Part shown: positions 1-8,519 of the stretch, piece after piece
Numbering within the stretch: position 1 is the stretch's first letter
Layout of the letters: every line of letters starts with the position of its first letter
From: Halomonas faecis
Lineage (GTDB): Bacteria > Pseudomonadota > Gammaproteobacteria > Pseudomonadales > Halomonadaceae
Assembly: GCF_010993975.1 (NCBI RefSeq)
Contig: NZ_JAACZO010000009.1
Coordinates: 1-64,000 of the forward strand
Length of the DNA: 64,000 bases
Direction of reading: 5' to 3'
Made by a program: the position numbers and the translations under genes
The notes under the pieces: generated by a model
What the model was told of the DNA's origin: nothing
The model's input: only the letters and a program-made list of their open reading frames with translations
Database searches by the model: none

Positions 1-45
1 AGAAGCCAGGGTCTGCTCAAGGGCTATGAGGTCTGCTTGCTTCAT
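1..45 (-). CDS. N-terminal fragment of a divergent gene (possibly imuA-like)
   Basis: An ATG at 45-43 opens a reading frame that runs off the left edge and reads MKQADLIALEQTLAS. A GGAG ribosome site sits six bases upstream of it on the minus strand, and an AT-rich region with repeated CTGTATA half-sites lies just beyond. The gene is divergent from the radical SAM gene at 156. PA0069-type radical SAM genes are, as I recall, sometimes found beside imuA-imuB-dnaE2 mutasome cassettes, and the SOS-like repeat fits that. Fifteen residues are too few to prove identity, so the imuA suggestion is inference only. Confidence 0.4.
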   Translation of the reverse strand, partial: MKQADLIALEQTLAS

Positions 46-64
46 GGTGTGCTCCAGAGGCAAA

Positions 65-90
65 CTGCATATACAGTAGTTTATACAGTA
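65..90. promoter_or_regulatory. SOS-like direct repeat in divergent promoter
   Basis: TATACAGTA occurs twice, at 70-78 and 82-90, with a period of 12 bases; on the minus strand this is TACTGTATA twice. CTGTATA is a LexA half-site, and CTGCATATACAG at 65-76 forms a shortened dyad. The canonical CTG-N10-CAG spacing is not present. The repeat lies between the divergent starts at 45 (minus) and 156 (plus), so it could control either gene. This is a candidate operator only. Confidence 0.35.
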
Positions 91-155
91 TTTTTGAAGC
101 ACGCCAACAGCAGATACCAACATAGCCACATAAACACAGTAACGGAGATTGCCGC

Positions 156-1238
156 ATGCCTCGCTCCACCGCCGCGGCTCCCCACAAGGGGCGCGGCGCC
201 ACTTTCGACCCTGACAATCGCTTCGCTCCCACGCGGGTGGAGGCGGAGGACGACGGCTGGTGGCAAGAAGACGTCCCCGAGCGACTGGCCACCGAGGTCC
301 GCGAGGAACGCGCTCGCAGCGCCCTGTCCTGGAACCGCTCGCCCGACCTCCCCTTCGACCGTTCGCTCAACCCCTATCGCGGCTGCGAGCACGGCTGCAT
401 CTACTGCTACGCCAGGCCCAGCCACGCCTACTGGGATCTCTCCCCCGGTCTCGACTTCGAGTCGCGCTTGATCGCCCGTACCGGGCTCGTCGAGCGCCTG
501 CGCGAAGAGCTGGCCAAGCCCGGCTACGTGTGCCGCTCCATCAACCTGGCCGGCAACACCGACGCCTACCAGCCGCTGGAGGCCGAGCGCCGAACCACCC
601 GCGAGGTGCTCTCCCTGCTGCTCGAATGTCGCCACCCGGTGACCCTGGTCAGTAAAAGCGCGCTCATCTTGCGCGACCGCGACCTGCTCGGCGAAATGGC
701 CCGCCACCGCCTGGTACGGGTGATGATCAGCCTGACCAGCCTGGATCGCGATCTCAAACGCGCACTGGAGCCACGCGCCGCCTCGCCGGCAGCCCGGCTG
801 CGCACCATCGAGCAGCTGACGGCAGCAGGCGTACCGGTGGGCACACTGATCGCCCCGGTGATTCCCGGGCTGACCGACCACGAACTGGAACGCCTGCTCG
901 CCGCTGCCCGCGAAGCGGGCGCCGGCACCGCCGGCTGGATGCTGCTACGTTTGCCGAGAGAAGTGGCGCCGCTGTTCGAGGAGTGGCTCGAGGCCCACTA
1001 CCCCGAGCGTGCCGCCAAGGTCATGAGCCTGATGCGCCAATGCCGCAACGGCGAGGTCTACGACAGCCGCTTCGGCAACCGTATGCGCGGCGAAGGCATC
1101 TTCGTCGACCTGCTCGAGCAGCGCTTCGCCCGTGCGTGCCGACAGCTGGGGTTCAACACGCCAGACGCCTGGGCGGCGCAGTCACTGGATACCACGGCGT
1201 TTCGCCCGCCCCGCGCCCAGGGCGATCTGTTCGCTTGA
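156..1238 (+). CDS. PA0069-family radical SAM protein
   Basis: A 360-residue radical SAM enzyme. The iron-sulfur motif CX3CX2C is at C77, C81 and C84 (GCEHGCIYC), preceded by the LNPYRGC signature of the SplB-like PA0069 family. NLAGNTDAYQPLE follows near residue 129 and matches the same family. The reaction is not known; members resemble spore photoproduct lyase by sequence but have no confirmed substrate. The ATG at 156 has GGAG seven bases upstream. It converges on the alcohol dehydrogenase gene with only six bases between them. Family call is secure; function is open. Confidence 0.9.
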   Translation: MPRSTAAAPHKGRGATFDPDNRFAPTRVEAEDDGWWQEDVPERLATEVREERARSALSWNRSPDLPFDRSLNPYRGCEHGCIYCYARPSHAYWDLSPGLDFESRLIARTGLVERLREELAKPGYVCRSINLAGNTDAYQPLEAERRTTREVLSLLLECRHPVTLVSKSALILRDRDLLGEMARHRLVRVMISLTSLDRDLKRALEPRAASPAARLRTIEQLTAAGVPVGTLIAPVIPGLTDHELERLLAAAREAGAGTAGWMLLRLPREVAPLFEEWLEAHYPERAAKVMSLMRQCRNGEVYDSRFGNRMRGEGIFVDLLEQRFARACRQLGFNTPDAWAAQSLDTTAFRPPRAQGDLFA

Positions 1239-1244
1239 GCCCGA

Positions 1245-2243
1245 TCAGGGAATGAGCACGGCAGCGCCCGACAACCGCCCTTGGCGCAGGTCGTCCAGCG
1301 CCTGGTTGGCGGCTTCCAAGGGGTAGGCGCGGGTCTCGGTGCGGATCGGCACCTCGGGGGCGAGCGCCAGGAACTCCTCGCCGTCGCGGCGGGTGAGGTT
1401 GGCCACCGACCGGACGCTGCGCTCCTCCCACAGCAGGCGATAGGGGAAAGCGGGAATGTCGGACATGTGGATGCCCCCCGAGACCACCGTGCCGCCGGGT
1501 TTGACGTGACCGAGCGCCGTAGGCACCAATGCCCCCACCGGCGCGAACAGCAGCGCGGCATCCAGCGGCTGGGGTGGCGTCTCGTCGCTGCCGCCGACCC
1601 ACACGGCACCCAGCCGCCGGGCGAACGCTTGAGCCGCGTCGTCCCCCGGGCGGGTGAAAGCGTAGACATGCTGGCCGCGGGCCACAGCGAGTTGGGCAAG
1701 GATGTGCGCCGCGGCACCGAAGCCGTAGATGCCCAGGCAGCGGTTCGCCTCGCCGCCGGCGAGCCGCCAGGTGCGATAGCCGATCAGCCCTGCGCAGAGC
1801 AGCGGTGCTGCGGCCTGGGCATCGTCGTCGTGGATGGGAAAGCAGTAGCGGGCGTCGGCCACGGCGTACTCGGCATAGCCGCCGTCGCGGGTGTAGCCGG
1901 TGAACTCGGCACGCTCGCAGAGATTCTCGCGGCCGGCGCGACACGGCTCGCACTCGCCGCAGGTCCAGCCGAGCCAGGGCACGCCGATGCGCTGGCCCAC
2001 CTCCAGACCGGCGACGCCTTCGCCCAGCGCCGTCACCTCCCCCACCACCTCGTGGCCGGGAATCAGCGGCAGGCGCGGCTCGTCGAGCTCGCCATCGACC
2101 ACGTGCAGATCGGTGCGGCAGACGCCGCAAGCCAGCACCCGCAGTTGGACCTCGCCGGCACCCGGGTGCGGAACGGGAATGTCGTCGAGCGCCAGGGGCT
2201 GGCCGGGGCCATGCAGGCGCATGGCACGCATCGTGGCATTCAT
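1245..2243 (-). CDS. Zinc-dependent alcohol dehydrogenase
   Basis: A 332-residue medium-chain zinc dehydrogenase that should interconvert alcohols and aldehydes with NAD(P). C42 (GVCRTDLH) and the GHE motif at 63-65 supply catalytic zinc ligands. C95, C98, C101 and C109 are the structural zinc site. The nucleotide-binding region near residues 172-178 reads GIYGFGAAA, a slightly altered GxGxxG. This layout resembles the AdhA/AdhP-like single-gene bacterial enzymes. AGGAG lies seven bases before the ATG. The substrate cannot be told from sequence. Confidence 0.88.
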   Translation of the reverse strand: MNATMRAMRLHGPGQPLALDDIPVPHPGAGEVQLRVLACGVCRTDLHVVDGELDEPRLPLIPGHEVVGEVTALGEGVAGLEVGQRIGVPWLGWTCGECEPCRAGRENLCERAEFTGYTRDGGYAEYAVADARYCFPIHDDDAQAAAPLLCAGLIGYRTWRLAGGEANRCLGIYGFGAAAHILAQLAVARGQHVYAFTRPGDDAAQAFARRLGAVWVGGSDETPPQPLDAALLFAPVGALVPTALGHVKPGGTVVSGGIHMSDIPAFPYRLLWEERSVRSVANLTRRDGEEFLALAPEVPIRTETRAYPLEAANQALDDLRQGRLSGAAVLIP

Positions 2244-2283
2244 GGGCGAGCTCCTGTCTGGTCTTGCCTGATGCCAGGATAGC

Positions 2284-3084
2284 TCAAGCGGCGACCTCGA
2301 CCTCGTAGCCGGTGAACTTGCGCAGGTTGATCACGCCGCTGTCGAGGATCAGATACTGACCTTTCACGCCTTGCAGCGTGCCGGTTACCTCCGGATGCTT
2401 GTCGAAGTTGTGAGAGACGATCTTGCGCGGATACTCCAGCACCGGATAGTCAAGGCTCACCGCACGCTCATCGAGAGTACGGATGGCCTCGTGACCGAAG
2501 CGCTCGCGCAGGTTGGCCAGCCCGCTGTCGAGACGCGCAAGCAGACGGTCGCGCTCGGCGGCAAGATCCAGCACCGCGACGTCTCCTTTGAGCATGGCGC
2601 GCCAGTTGGTTCGATCGGCCACCTCCTCCTTGAATAGCACCTCGACGAAGCCGGCCTGCTGGCGACTCTCCACCGCCAGCACCGGCAGGGCCTGGACGGC
2701 ACCCTGGTCGAGCCAGCGGGTCGGCACCTGGGTGGCCCGGGTGATGCCCACCTTGAGACCCGATGCGTTGGCCAGGTAGACGACGTGGGGCTGGAAGCAG
2801 TGGCGCTCGCCCCACTCCGGCTCGCGGCAGGTGCCCTCGAAATAGTGGCACAGCTCCGGCTTGACGATGCAGGTATCGCACTGGGCGAGACGCTTGAAGC
2901 AGGGGTAACAGTAGCCCTGACCGAAGCTCTTGCGGGTCGCTCGACCGCAATGCGTGCAGGCGATGGCACCGCTCCAAGACAGGCGCAGCGGACGTCCCAG
3001 ACAGGCATTGAGGTCGAGCCGCTGCGTACCGGCACGCAACGTATAGCGGGCCGGCGCGTTGCCGCGCCCGGGCTCCACAGCCAT
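2284..3084 (-). CDS. DUF2797 family zinc-ribbon protein (start uncertain)
   Basis: A 266-residue DUF2797 protein. It has two cysteine clusters, CTHCGRATRKSFGQGYCYPC and CDTCIVKPELC, followed by the conserved CREPEWGERHC block and a GIY-YIG-like VYLANASGLKVGITR stretch. The ATG at 3084 starts inside the conserved GxLxKM opening, so the true N-terminus is probably longer. No ATG, GTG or TTG lies in frame just upstream; only an ATT at 3123. One extra base in the five-C run at 3097-3101 would join this frame to an ATG at 3110, or to the ATG at 3137 that overlaps the yeaC stop. Molecular function is unknown. Confidence 0.85.
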   Translation of the reverse strand: MAVEPGRGNAPARYTLRAGTQRLDLNACLGRPLRLSWSGAIACTHCGRATRKSFGQGYCYPCFKRLAQCDTCIVKPELCHYFEGTCREPEWGERHCFQPHVVYLANASGLKVGITRATQVPTRWLDQGAVQALPVLAVESRQQAGFVEVLFKEEVADRTNWRAMLKGDVAVLDLAAERDRLLARLDSGLANLRERFGHEAIRTLDERAVSLDYPVLEYPRKIVSHNFDKHPEVTGTLQGVKGQYLILDSGVINLRKFTGYEVEVAA

Positions 3085-3133
3085 CTTGGTCAGACACCCC
3101 CGGATGACATGGCCAACGGCAATGGTGGATGCC

Positions 3134-3418
3134 TCATCCACGGGTGGCGTCCCGTGCCAGGCCGGCCAGTTCGGGCGGCACGTCGGCGCCGCTGGAGGCG
3201 CTGCCGCAGGTGCGCTGGGACAAGTAGCCGACACGCTGCTCCTCGGGCACCCGATTCTCGGCCTCATAGCGCATCACCGCCTCCAGGCAGAGCTCGGTCT
3301 GCTCGGCGGTGAGACGATGGCCGTCGGGCCATTTGCGCAGGGCCACTGCCTGCTTGAGACTCTCGTAGATGGTCGGGGTCATCTGCTGGATCATGCGCTC
3401 GAAGGTCATCTCGCTCAT
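3134..3418 (-). CDS. yeaC: YeaC family protein (DUF1315)
   Basis: A 94-residue soluble protein with the YeaC/DUF1315 layout: MTFERMIQQMTPTIYESLKQAVALRKWPDG at the start, then LTAEQTELCLEAVMRYE and a VGYL motif. The family is widespread in gammaproteobacteria and has no established activity. It lies 25 bases downstream of the rhomboid gene and just ahead of the DUF2797 gene on the same strand, suggesting one transcript. Its TGA overlaps an out-of-frame ATG at 3137. Confidence 0.85.
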   Translation of the reverse strand: MSEMTFERMIQQMTPTIYESLKQAVALRKWPDGHRLTAEQTELCLEAVMRYEAENRVPEEQRVGYLSQRTCGSASSGADVPPELAGLARDATRG

Positions 3419-3443
3419 GGCATCGTTCTCGCGGAAGGGGAAG

Positions 3444-4292
3444 TCATTGGCGGCGGCGCGCCTTCTGGGAATAGTACCAGCCCATGGCCAGCCCCACGAC
3501 CAGACCGCCCAGATGGGCTTCGTTGGCGACGTTGCCGAACCCCACCACCGAGGCGGCATCGGTCATGGTGAAGACCATCCAGCCGAGCATGAAGACCACC
3601 AGCATCTGCGGCACGAAGAAGCCGCTCGCCGGCACTCGGCGCGACATCAGCCAGACATAGCCGAGCAGCGCGAAGTCGACGCCGGACATGCCGCCGAAAA
3701 GCACCGTGCCGGTGGCGTACTGCGCCAGGTTGGCGCCGATGCCGGCAATCAGCAGCACGCCCAGCATGCGAAGGGAACCGTGCAGCGCTTCTACCTGGCG
3801 GCCGAAATACCACAGCCAGAGCATGTTGAAGATCAGGTGCATCCAGCCGAAGTGCAGAAAGGCCGGAGACAACGGCCGCCATATCTGACCACTGCTCAAG
3901 GCCTCTCCCAGGCTGCCCACGGCAAGGCTACCGTTGGCCACTCCCACCGGCACGATGGTCAGCAAGGCCACGACGAGATCGCCGAACAGCCCCATGGCGG
4001 CGAAGACCAGTAGACACAGCGCCAGGGTCGAAGCGGTCACCGGTGCCTGACGAAAGGGCGCCGCCAGCGAAGTGCCCCCGCCGGTGGGCTTTCGACGCTC
4101 GGGCTCGAGCGCCTCACCGCGCTGCCAACGCACGAGCAACTGCTGGAGGGCCGCTTGCTGGTCGGGATCGGCCAACCACAGCACCTGCCCATCCTCTTCC
4201 TCGGTGAAGCGGTGACCGATGCGATGCGCCCACAGCGCTCGTCGCAACTCGCTGGTGTCGATGTCGTGGGGAAACAGCATCACCCGATACAT
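3444..4292 (-). CDS. glpG: GlpG-type rhomboid intramembrane serine protease
   Basis: A 282-residue rhomboid protease that cleaves transmembrane substrates within the inner membrane. Residues 1-65 form the soluble N-terminal domain typical of GlpG, followed by about six membrane segments from residue 86. The catalytic serine is S203 in GMSG and the catalytic histidine H260 in NEAHLGG. H152 and N156 (MHLIFNM) match the oxyanion-site residues of the E. coli enzyme. An upstream in-frame start exists at 4337, but the ATG at 4292 has AGGAG at good spacing and gives the usual family length. YeaC follows on the same strand. Confidence 0.92.
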   Translation of the reverse strand: MYRVMLFPHDIDTSELRRALWAHRIGHRFTEEEDGQVLWLADPDQQAALQQLLVRWQRGEALEPERRKPTGGGTSLAAPFRQAPVTASTLALCLLVFAAMGLFGDLVVALLTIVPVGVANGSLAVGSLGEALSSGQIWRPLSPAFLHFGWMHLIFNMLWLWYFGRQVEALHGSLRMLGVLLIAGIGANLAQYATGTVLFGGMSGVDFALLGYVWLMSRRVPASGFFVPQMLVVFMLGWMVFTMTDAASVVGFGNVANEAHLGGLVVGLAMGWYYSQKARRRQ

Positions 4293-4339
4293 GAGCTCTC
4301 CTGAGTCGGCATCGCGATCCCGCCACCGTACGCGCACAG

Positions 4340-4369
4340 AAAAAATCCGGCGGAAGGGGGGCCGCCGGA
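4340..4369 (-). terminator. Rho-independent terminator of the metallophosphatase operon
   Basis: On the minus strand TCCGGCGG pairs with CCGCCGGA around an eight-base loop (arms 4362-4369 and 4346-4353) and is followed by TTTTTT at 4345-4340. It lies about 100 bases beyond the stop at 4467 and ahead of the glpG start, so it separates the nadK-phosphatase operon from the rhomboid gene. Confidence 0.85.
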
Positions 4370-4466
4370 CAAGAGCAAGGGATCATTCAAGGGAACACCT
4401 ACTCTGATAAGCGAGGTCGCGGAAAGTTCACGATCGCGGCGAGAAAAAAACGTAGCTTTTTGTAAA

Positions 4467-5471
4467 TCAATCAAAGTCGATCTCCCAGGGCCGCGGCCGT
4501 GCCGCTTCCTCCTGCGGCACCCGAACCCACACGAAATGATCGGCGTTCAGGCGCGACTCGCCGCTCCAGCGATAAGCCACGAGGCGGCCGAACTTCACGG
4601 CGCTGTAGTCCAGGCAGGCCACGTTGGGAGCCGGCAGAGCGGGAATGCCTTCGCACCAGTAGTGGCCGATGAACAGCGGCGGCTCCTCCGGCCCGTAATG
4701 ACTGAGATAGCCCCGCTCGCGGTCGGTCAGTAAACGCGACTCCAGATCGCCCGGCAGGTTGTCCGGCTGGAAGACCACGTCGCCCCAAGTGCGTGGTTCC
4801 CGGGCCCAGAAGTGGGCACGAAAGCTCCGACGCGTGAAACCATCACCGGAATGGATCGTCACGCCCTCGGGTAGGGGAATATGAGTACCGCGAGTCAGGC
4901 GGTCCATCACCTGCGAGGCGAGGGTGCCGTGCTCGACCGAGGCTTCGAGGAAGGTCTGGTCGATGCGACCATCGGGATGCTCACGGCGCAGCGCATCGAT
5001 CAGCGGCTGATCCCAGCAGGCATGCACCACGCGCAGCCCCGGCAGCTCCAGCACCAGTGGAATCTCCCGGAACCAGGCAAGGGCGTCGTCCCACTCGGCG
5101 GGATGGTCCCGATACTGCTCCAGGGTCTCCTTGATGATGCGATTGTGGCGCGGCGTATGCTCGCGCAGCCACTCGCGACCCAGCCGTGACGGCGCACGCT
5201 GACAGTAGGCCAGGGCATTGTACTCGTGATTGCCCATGACGATCTCGGCCTCGCCCTCCTCCACCATGCGTCGCACGATGTTCACCGCCAGGCGGATGCG
5301 TGGGCCCCGGTCGATCAGGTCGCCGAGGAAGATGGCCCGACGCCGCGGATGACGATAGACGCCGCCGCGCTGATGATAACCGAGCTTTTCCAGCAGGCTC
5401 GCCAGCGTGGCACCGCAACCGTGCACGTCGCCGATCAGATCGAAGCCTTCGAGACTCGCGTGTCGCGTCAC
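4467..5471 (-). CDS. Calcineurin-like metallophosphoesterase
   Basis: A 334-residue protein of the PPP/ApaH-like metallophosphatase superfamily. The metal-binding blocks are GDVHG (14-18), GDLIDRGP (50-57) and GNHE (80-83). The C-terminal half carries further histidines such as H297-type IGHYWCEG. Substrates in this superfamily include phosphoproteins and dinucleoside polyphosphates, and the sequence does not decide between them. The GTG start at 5471 lies three bases after the nadK stop, with GGGGGA upstream, so the two genes are co-transcribed. A terminator follows at 4340-4369. Confidence 0.85.
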   Translation of the reverse strand: MTRHASLEGFDLIGDVHGCGATLASLLEKLGYHQRGGVYRHPRRRAIFLGDLIDRGPRIRLAVNIVRRMVEEGEAEIVMGNHEYNALAYCQRAPSRLGREWLREHTPRHNRIIKETLEQYRDHPAEWDDALAWFREIPLVLELPGLRVVHACWDQPLIDALRREHPDGRIDQTFLEASVEHGTLASQVMDRLTRGTHIPLPEGVTIHSGDGFTRRSFRAHFWAREPRTWGDVVFQPDNLPGDLESRLLTDRERGYLSHYGPEEPPLFIGHYWCEGIPALPAPNVACLDYSAVKFGRLVAYRWSGESRLNADHFVWVRVPQEEAARPRPWEIDFD

Positions 5472-5474
5472 TGC

Positions 5475-6371
5475 TCAGTCCCCCAGGCGGTTGCTCCAGC
5501 CCAGCTTGCTGCGCAGGACCTCGTAGAAGTTATGACCGTGCGGATGCACCAACTGCACCCGCTGCGGTTTGCGACGCACCACCAGCACGTCATCGGGCTT
5601 GGCTACCGCGCGAGTCTGGCCATCGCAGCTGATGTGCGGGTAGGTCTGGTTGGTCTCGCCGATGTGCACGCGAATCTCGCTGGCGGCATCGATGACGATG
5701 GGGCGCGAGGAAAGAGTATGCGGAAACATCGGCACCAATTCGATCACATCGAGCTTGGGATGCATGATCGAACCGCCGCCGGACAGCGAGTAGGCGGTGG
5801 AACCGGTGGGCGTGGCCATGATCAGGCCGTCGCTGCGCTGGCTGTAGACGAACTGGCCATCGATGAACAGCTCGAACTCGATCATGCGCACCGCCTTGCC
5901 GGGGTGCAACACCACCTCGTTGAGCGCATCGCCATTACCCACCAGGATTCCGTCTCGGTAGAGCTCGGCGTCGAGCAGGAAGCGCTCTTCCACCTCGTAG
6001 CGCCCCGCCAGCACCTCGCCGACCCGCTCCTCGAGTTCGCCGGGAGAGATATCGGTGAGAAAGCCCAGCCGACCGCGGTTGACGCCCAACACCAGGGTAC
6101 CGCTGTGGCACAGCGTGCGGGCGGCCCCCAGCAGACTGCCGTCGCCCCCCACCACGATCACCAGGTCGCACAGCTCGCCCAGCGTGCGGCGGCTCGCCTC
6201 CGGGTGGCCGTGATCGAGCAACACCGTCGCGGTGCGATCCTCGACGATGACGTGGTACCCCCCCTCGTCGAGGAAACGCATCAGGCGCTTCAGGGTCTCC
6301 ACCACCTCGGTGCTGCCCAGGCGGCCGATCAGTCCGATGTTCTTGAAAGCCTTGCTGGTGAAAGTCGTCAT
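5475..6371 (-). CDS. nadK: NAD kinase
   Basis: ATP-NAD kinase (PpnK), which phosphorylates NAD to NADP. The GGDGS motif is at 75-79 with catalytic D77, preceded by the N-terminal NIGLIGR strand. The later GRLGFLTD, DGLIMATPTGSTAYSLSGGG and HTLSSRPIV blocks are diagnostic. The ATG at 6371 gives 298 residues, the normal length; an ATG four codons earlier (6383) is the alternative. The metallophosphatase gene follows three bases after the stop. Confidence 0.95.
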   Translation of the reverse strand: MTTFTSKAFKNIGLIGRLGSTEVVETLKRLMRFLDEGGYHVIVEDRTATVLLDHGHPEASRRTLGELCDLVIVVGGDGSLLGAARTLCHSGTLVLGVNRGRLGFLTDISPGELEERVGEVLAGRYEVEERFLLDAELYRDGILVGNGDALNEVVLHPGKAVRMIEFELFIDGQFVYSQRSDGLIMATPTGSTAYSLSGGGSIMHPKLDVIELVPMFPHTLSSRPIVIDAASEIRVHIGETNQTYPHISCDGQTRAVAKPDDVLVVRRKPQRVQLVHPHGHNFYEVLRSKLGWSNRLGD

Positions 6372-6446
6372 GCCCTGGCTCATCCGCTCTCGGCCGCTCA
6401 TTATGGCGACTGGCCGCGAGGCGGGCAAACTCGACTCCAAACGCCC

Positions 6447-7316
6447 TCAGGCCATGGCGGTTTGCCGTTTTTTCAACCACCACTCATTGAGAACCAGCGA
6501 ACCGACGATGATGGCACCGCCCAGCGCCAGGCGCGGCAGATCGGCATCGCGATTCCAGATCACCAGGTTGACCAGCAGCCCGGCGGGAATCAGCGCATTG
6601 TTCATGATGGCCAATGCCCCAGCATCCACGCGAGTCGCACCGAGGTTCCACAGGAAGTAACCGAGCCCCGAAGCGACCAGCCCCAGCCACAGCAGTACGC
6701 CCCACTGCACGCCGGTAGTGGGCAGTGCCGAAGCGTTGCCCAGCAATGCGAAAGCGGGCAGTGCCACGACCATGGCGCCCAGATAGAACCAGGCAAACAC
6801 GCTGTGGCGAGGCAGGCTCTCCGGCAGCGTCGCCGAAAAACGGCGATAGCCGACTTGCCCCAGAGCGAAACAGAGGTTGGCGCCCTGCACCACCAGGAAG
6901 CCGGCCCAGAAGCCACCATCCAGCCCCTGGTAGCGAATCACCGCCGCACCCAGCACCGCCAGGGCCGCGGTCAACAGGTAGAAAGGCGTAAAGCGCCCGA
7001 ACAGGGCATCATCCAGCAGCGCGATGTAGATCGGCGTGAAGATGGTGAACAGCAGCACCTCCGGCACCGATAGCAGCAGGAAAGACTGGTAGAAGAAGAT
7101 GTACATCACGCCGAGCTGAACCGCACCCAGTGCCATCAGGACCAGGCGCTGGCGGCCACGCAGCAACGCGGGACGCAGAAACGGCAGGAATACCGCGGCC
7201 GCCAGAGCCACCCGTAGAAAAACGGCGAAGTAGCTATCCACCTGTCCCGCCAGGTAGACGCCGATCAACGAGAAGGAAAACGCCCACAGGACAGTGACGC
7301 CAATGAGGTAGCCCAC
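6447..7316 (-). CDS. EamA/DMT family transporter
   Basis: A polytopic inner-membrane protein of about 289 residues with ten predicted membrane segments arranged as two EamA repeats. It resembles the carboxylate/amino-acid/amine transporter group of the drug/metabolite transporter superfamily, which usually exports small metabolites. The GTG at 7316 has GGAG six bases upstream and is preferred to an in-frame TTG at 7337. It ends 75 bases before nadK on the same strand. The substrate is unknown. Confidence 0.85.
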   Translation of the reverse strand: MGYLIGVTVLWAFSFSLIGVYLAGQVDSYFAVFLRVALAAAVFLPFLRPALLRGRQRLVLMALGAVQLGVMYIFFYQSFLLLSVPEVLLFTIFTPIYIALLDDALFGRFTPFYLLTAALAVLGAAVIRYQGLDGGFWAGFLVVQGANLCFALGQVGYRRFSATLPESLPRHSVFAWFYLGAMVVALPAFALLGNASALPTTGVQWGVLLWLGLVASGLGYFLWNLGATRVDAGALAIMNNALIPAGLLVNLVIWNRDADLPRLALGGAIIVGSLVLNEWWLKKRQTAMA

Positions 7317-7386
7317 AGTCAACTCCAACAGTTTCAAAGGTTGACGAAGGATACCCCCGGACGAAAAGCCGTTTCAAGGCGCCGCA

Positions 7387-7887
7387 TCACCGACCTTTCA
7401 CCATCCGCCAGGCGTGCACGACACCAGGAACCCAACCCAGCGACGTCAGCAGGAGATTGCGCACCACGCGCCGCCCACCGAAACCGCCCAGCCCCACCGC
7501 CAGTGGTGGCAGGAGCACCGCCAGGGCCAGCAGTGCCGCGCGAGGGGCGGGCTCATCCGGCACGGCGGGGGCAGAAGCGGCCGTGGTCGTGGCGGTCGAC
7601 GGCTCGAAGTACTGTACGGCAGCACTGTCATGCGCAGATACGCCTGTCGCGTCCTCGACGGCCTGGCGATGCTCATGGTCGATCTTCTGCTCGATGCGCT
7701 CGGCATCGTCGGCCAGTTCCGCGTGATAGCGCTCCCACTCCTCCCAGTCGAATGGCGTTCCGGCCTGGGGTCGATGATCGCCGGATTCACGAGCCCTCGC
7801 CCAGGCCTTTTCCTCCAGGGTGTTGGGGCGCTGTTCATCACGCCCTTGATCGATGCCTTTCTTGGCCATGTATTCCCGTGCGTCCAT
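7387..7887 (-). CDS. Pmp3/YqaE-tailed membrane protein
   Basis: A 166-residue protein with two parts. Residues 1-115 are hydrophilic, acidic and partly helical (for example DWEEWERYHAELADDAERIE) and contain no domain I recognise. Residues 118-163 match the Pmp3/YqaE (UPF0057) family: a first membrane segment with LLPPLAVGLGGFGG, then NLLLTSLGWVPGVVHA. Pmp3 proteins normally stand alone at about 50 residues and affect membrane potential and salt tolerance in yeast and plants. GGAGGTG lies four bases before the ATG. Confidence 0.85.
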   Translation of the reverse strand: MDAREYMAKKGIDQGRDEQRPNTLEEKAWARARESGDHRPQAGTPFDWEEWERYHAELADDAERIEQKIDHEHRQAVEDATGVSAHDSAAVQYFEPSTATTTAASAPAVPDEPAPRAALLALAVLLPPLAVGLGGFGGRRVVRNLLLTSLGWVPGVVHAWRMVKGR

Positions 7888-8086
7888 TGGCACCTCCAGC
7901 GGTCGCTCAGCGGGCATCGAGAAAGGATAGGACACCCGTGGCTCCTCTCGCTGAGAGTCGCGAAAGCTGGCTCGGGTTCCGCGCCCAGCGTTGGCGAAAG
8001 TGTTGGCAGCGCCGAGAGAACCTGGGTGCGACTCGGCTATGCTGAAGGCGTGACATGCTCATCGTCACTGGACAAGGAGATCCGCC

Positions 8087-8494
8087 ATGCCCAGCAAGGC
8101 CCCCACCACCGTGCGCGACATCATGTCCCGCGACTGCTACCGGGTTACCGGCAACACCTCGGTCACCACCCTGGCCGAAGGCCTGGCGCTGCATCGCCTG
8201 CCGGGGGTTCCGGTGGTCGACAGTCATGACCACCTGACCGGTTTCATATCCGAGCAGGACGTGCTCGGCAAGGTACTGGAGAGCGCCTACCTGAATGACG
8301 AGCCGCCGTTGGTCAAGGAACTGATGCGCCATGAAGTGCTGTCGGTCTCTCCGACCAAAAGCATCACCGACCTGGCTCAGGAAATGTTGGGCCCCAAGCC
8401 CAAGGTCTACCCCGTTACCGAACAGAATCGTTTGGTGGGTATCGTCACCCGGCGCGACGTCCTGAGCGCCCTGCTACGCATGCGCCATTCCTGA
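8087..8494 (+). CDS. Tandem CBS-domain protein
   Basis: A 135-residue soluble protein made of two CBS motifs (about 8-68 and 78-133) that together should form one nucleotide-binding Bateman module. VRDIMSRDCYRV opens the first and VKELMRHEVLSVSP the second; each ends in the GxVTxxDVL-type strand. Such stand-alone modules sense AMP, ATP, NADH or similar ligands and regulate a partner. No partner is evident nearby. AAGGAGA precedes the ATG. A GC-rich hairpin follows at 8520-8541. Confidence 0.9.
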   Translation: MPSKAPTTVRDIMSRDCYRVTGNTSVTTLAEGLALHRLPGVPVVDSHDHLTGFISEQDVLGKVLESAYLNDEPPLVKELMRHEVLSVSPTKSITDLAQEMLGPKPKVYPVTEQNRLVGIVTRRDVLSALLRMRHS

Positions 8495-8519
8495 TCGCCG
8501 CTCGCCCCAGGCACGTCAA

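Noticed and set aside
5226..7073. A 615-residue plus-strand open frame
   Set aside because: It is antisense to nadK and the metallophosphatase, His/Gln-rich as expected from the complement of GC-rich coding DNA, and has no motif.
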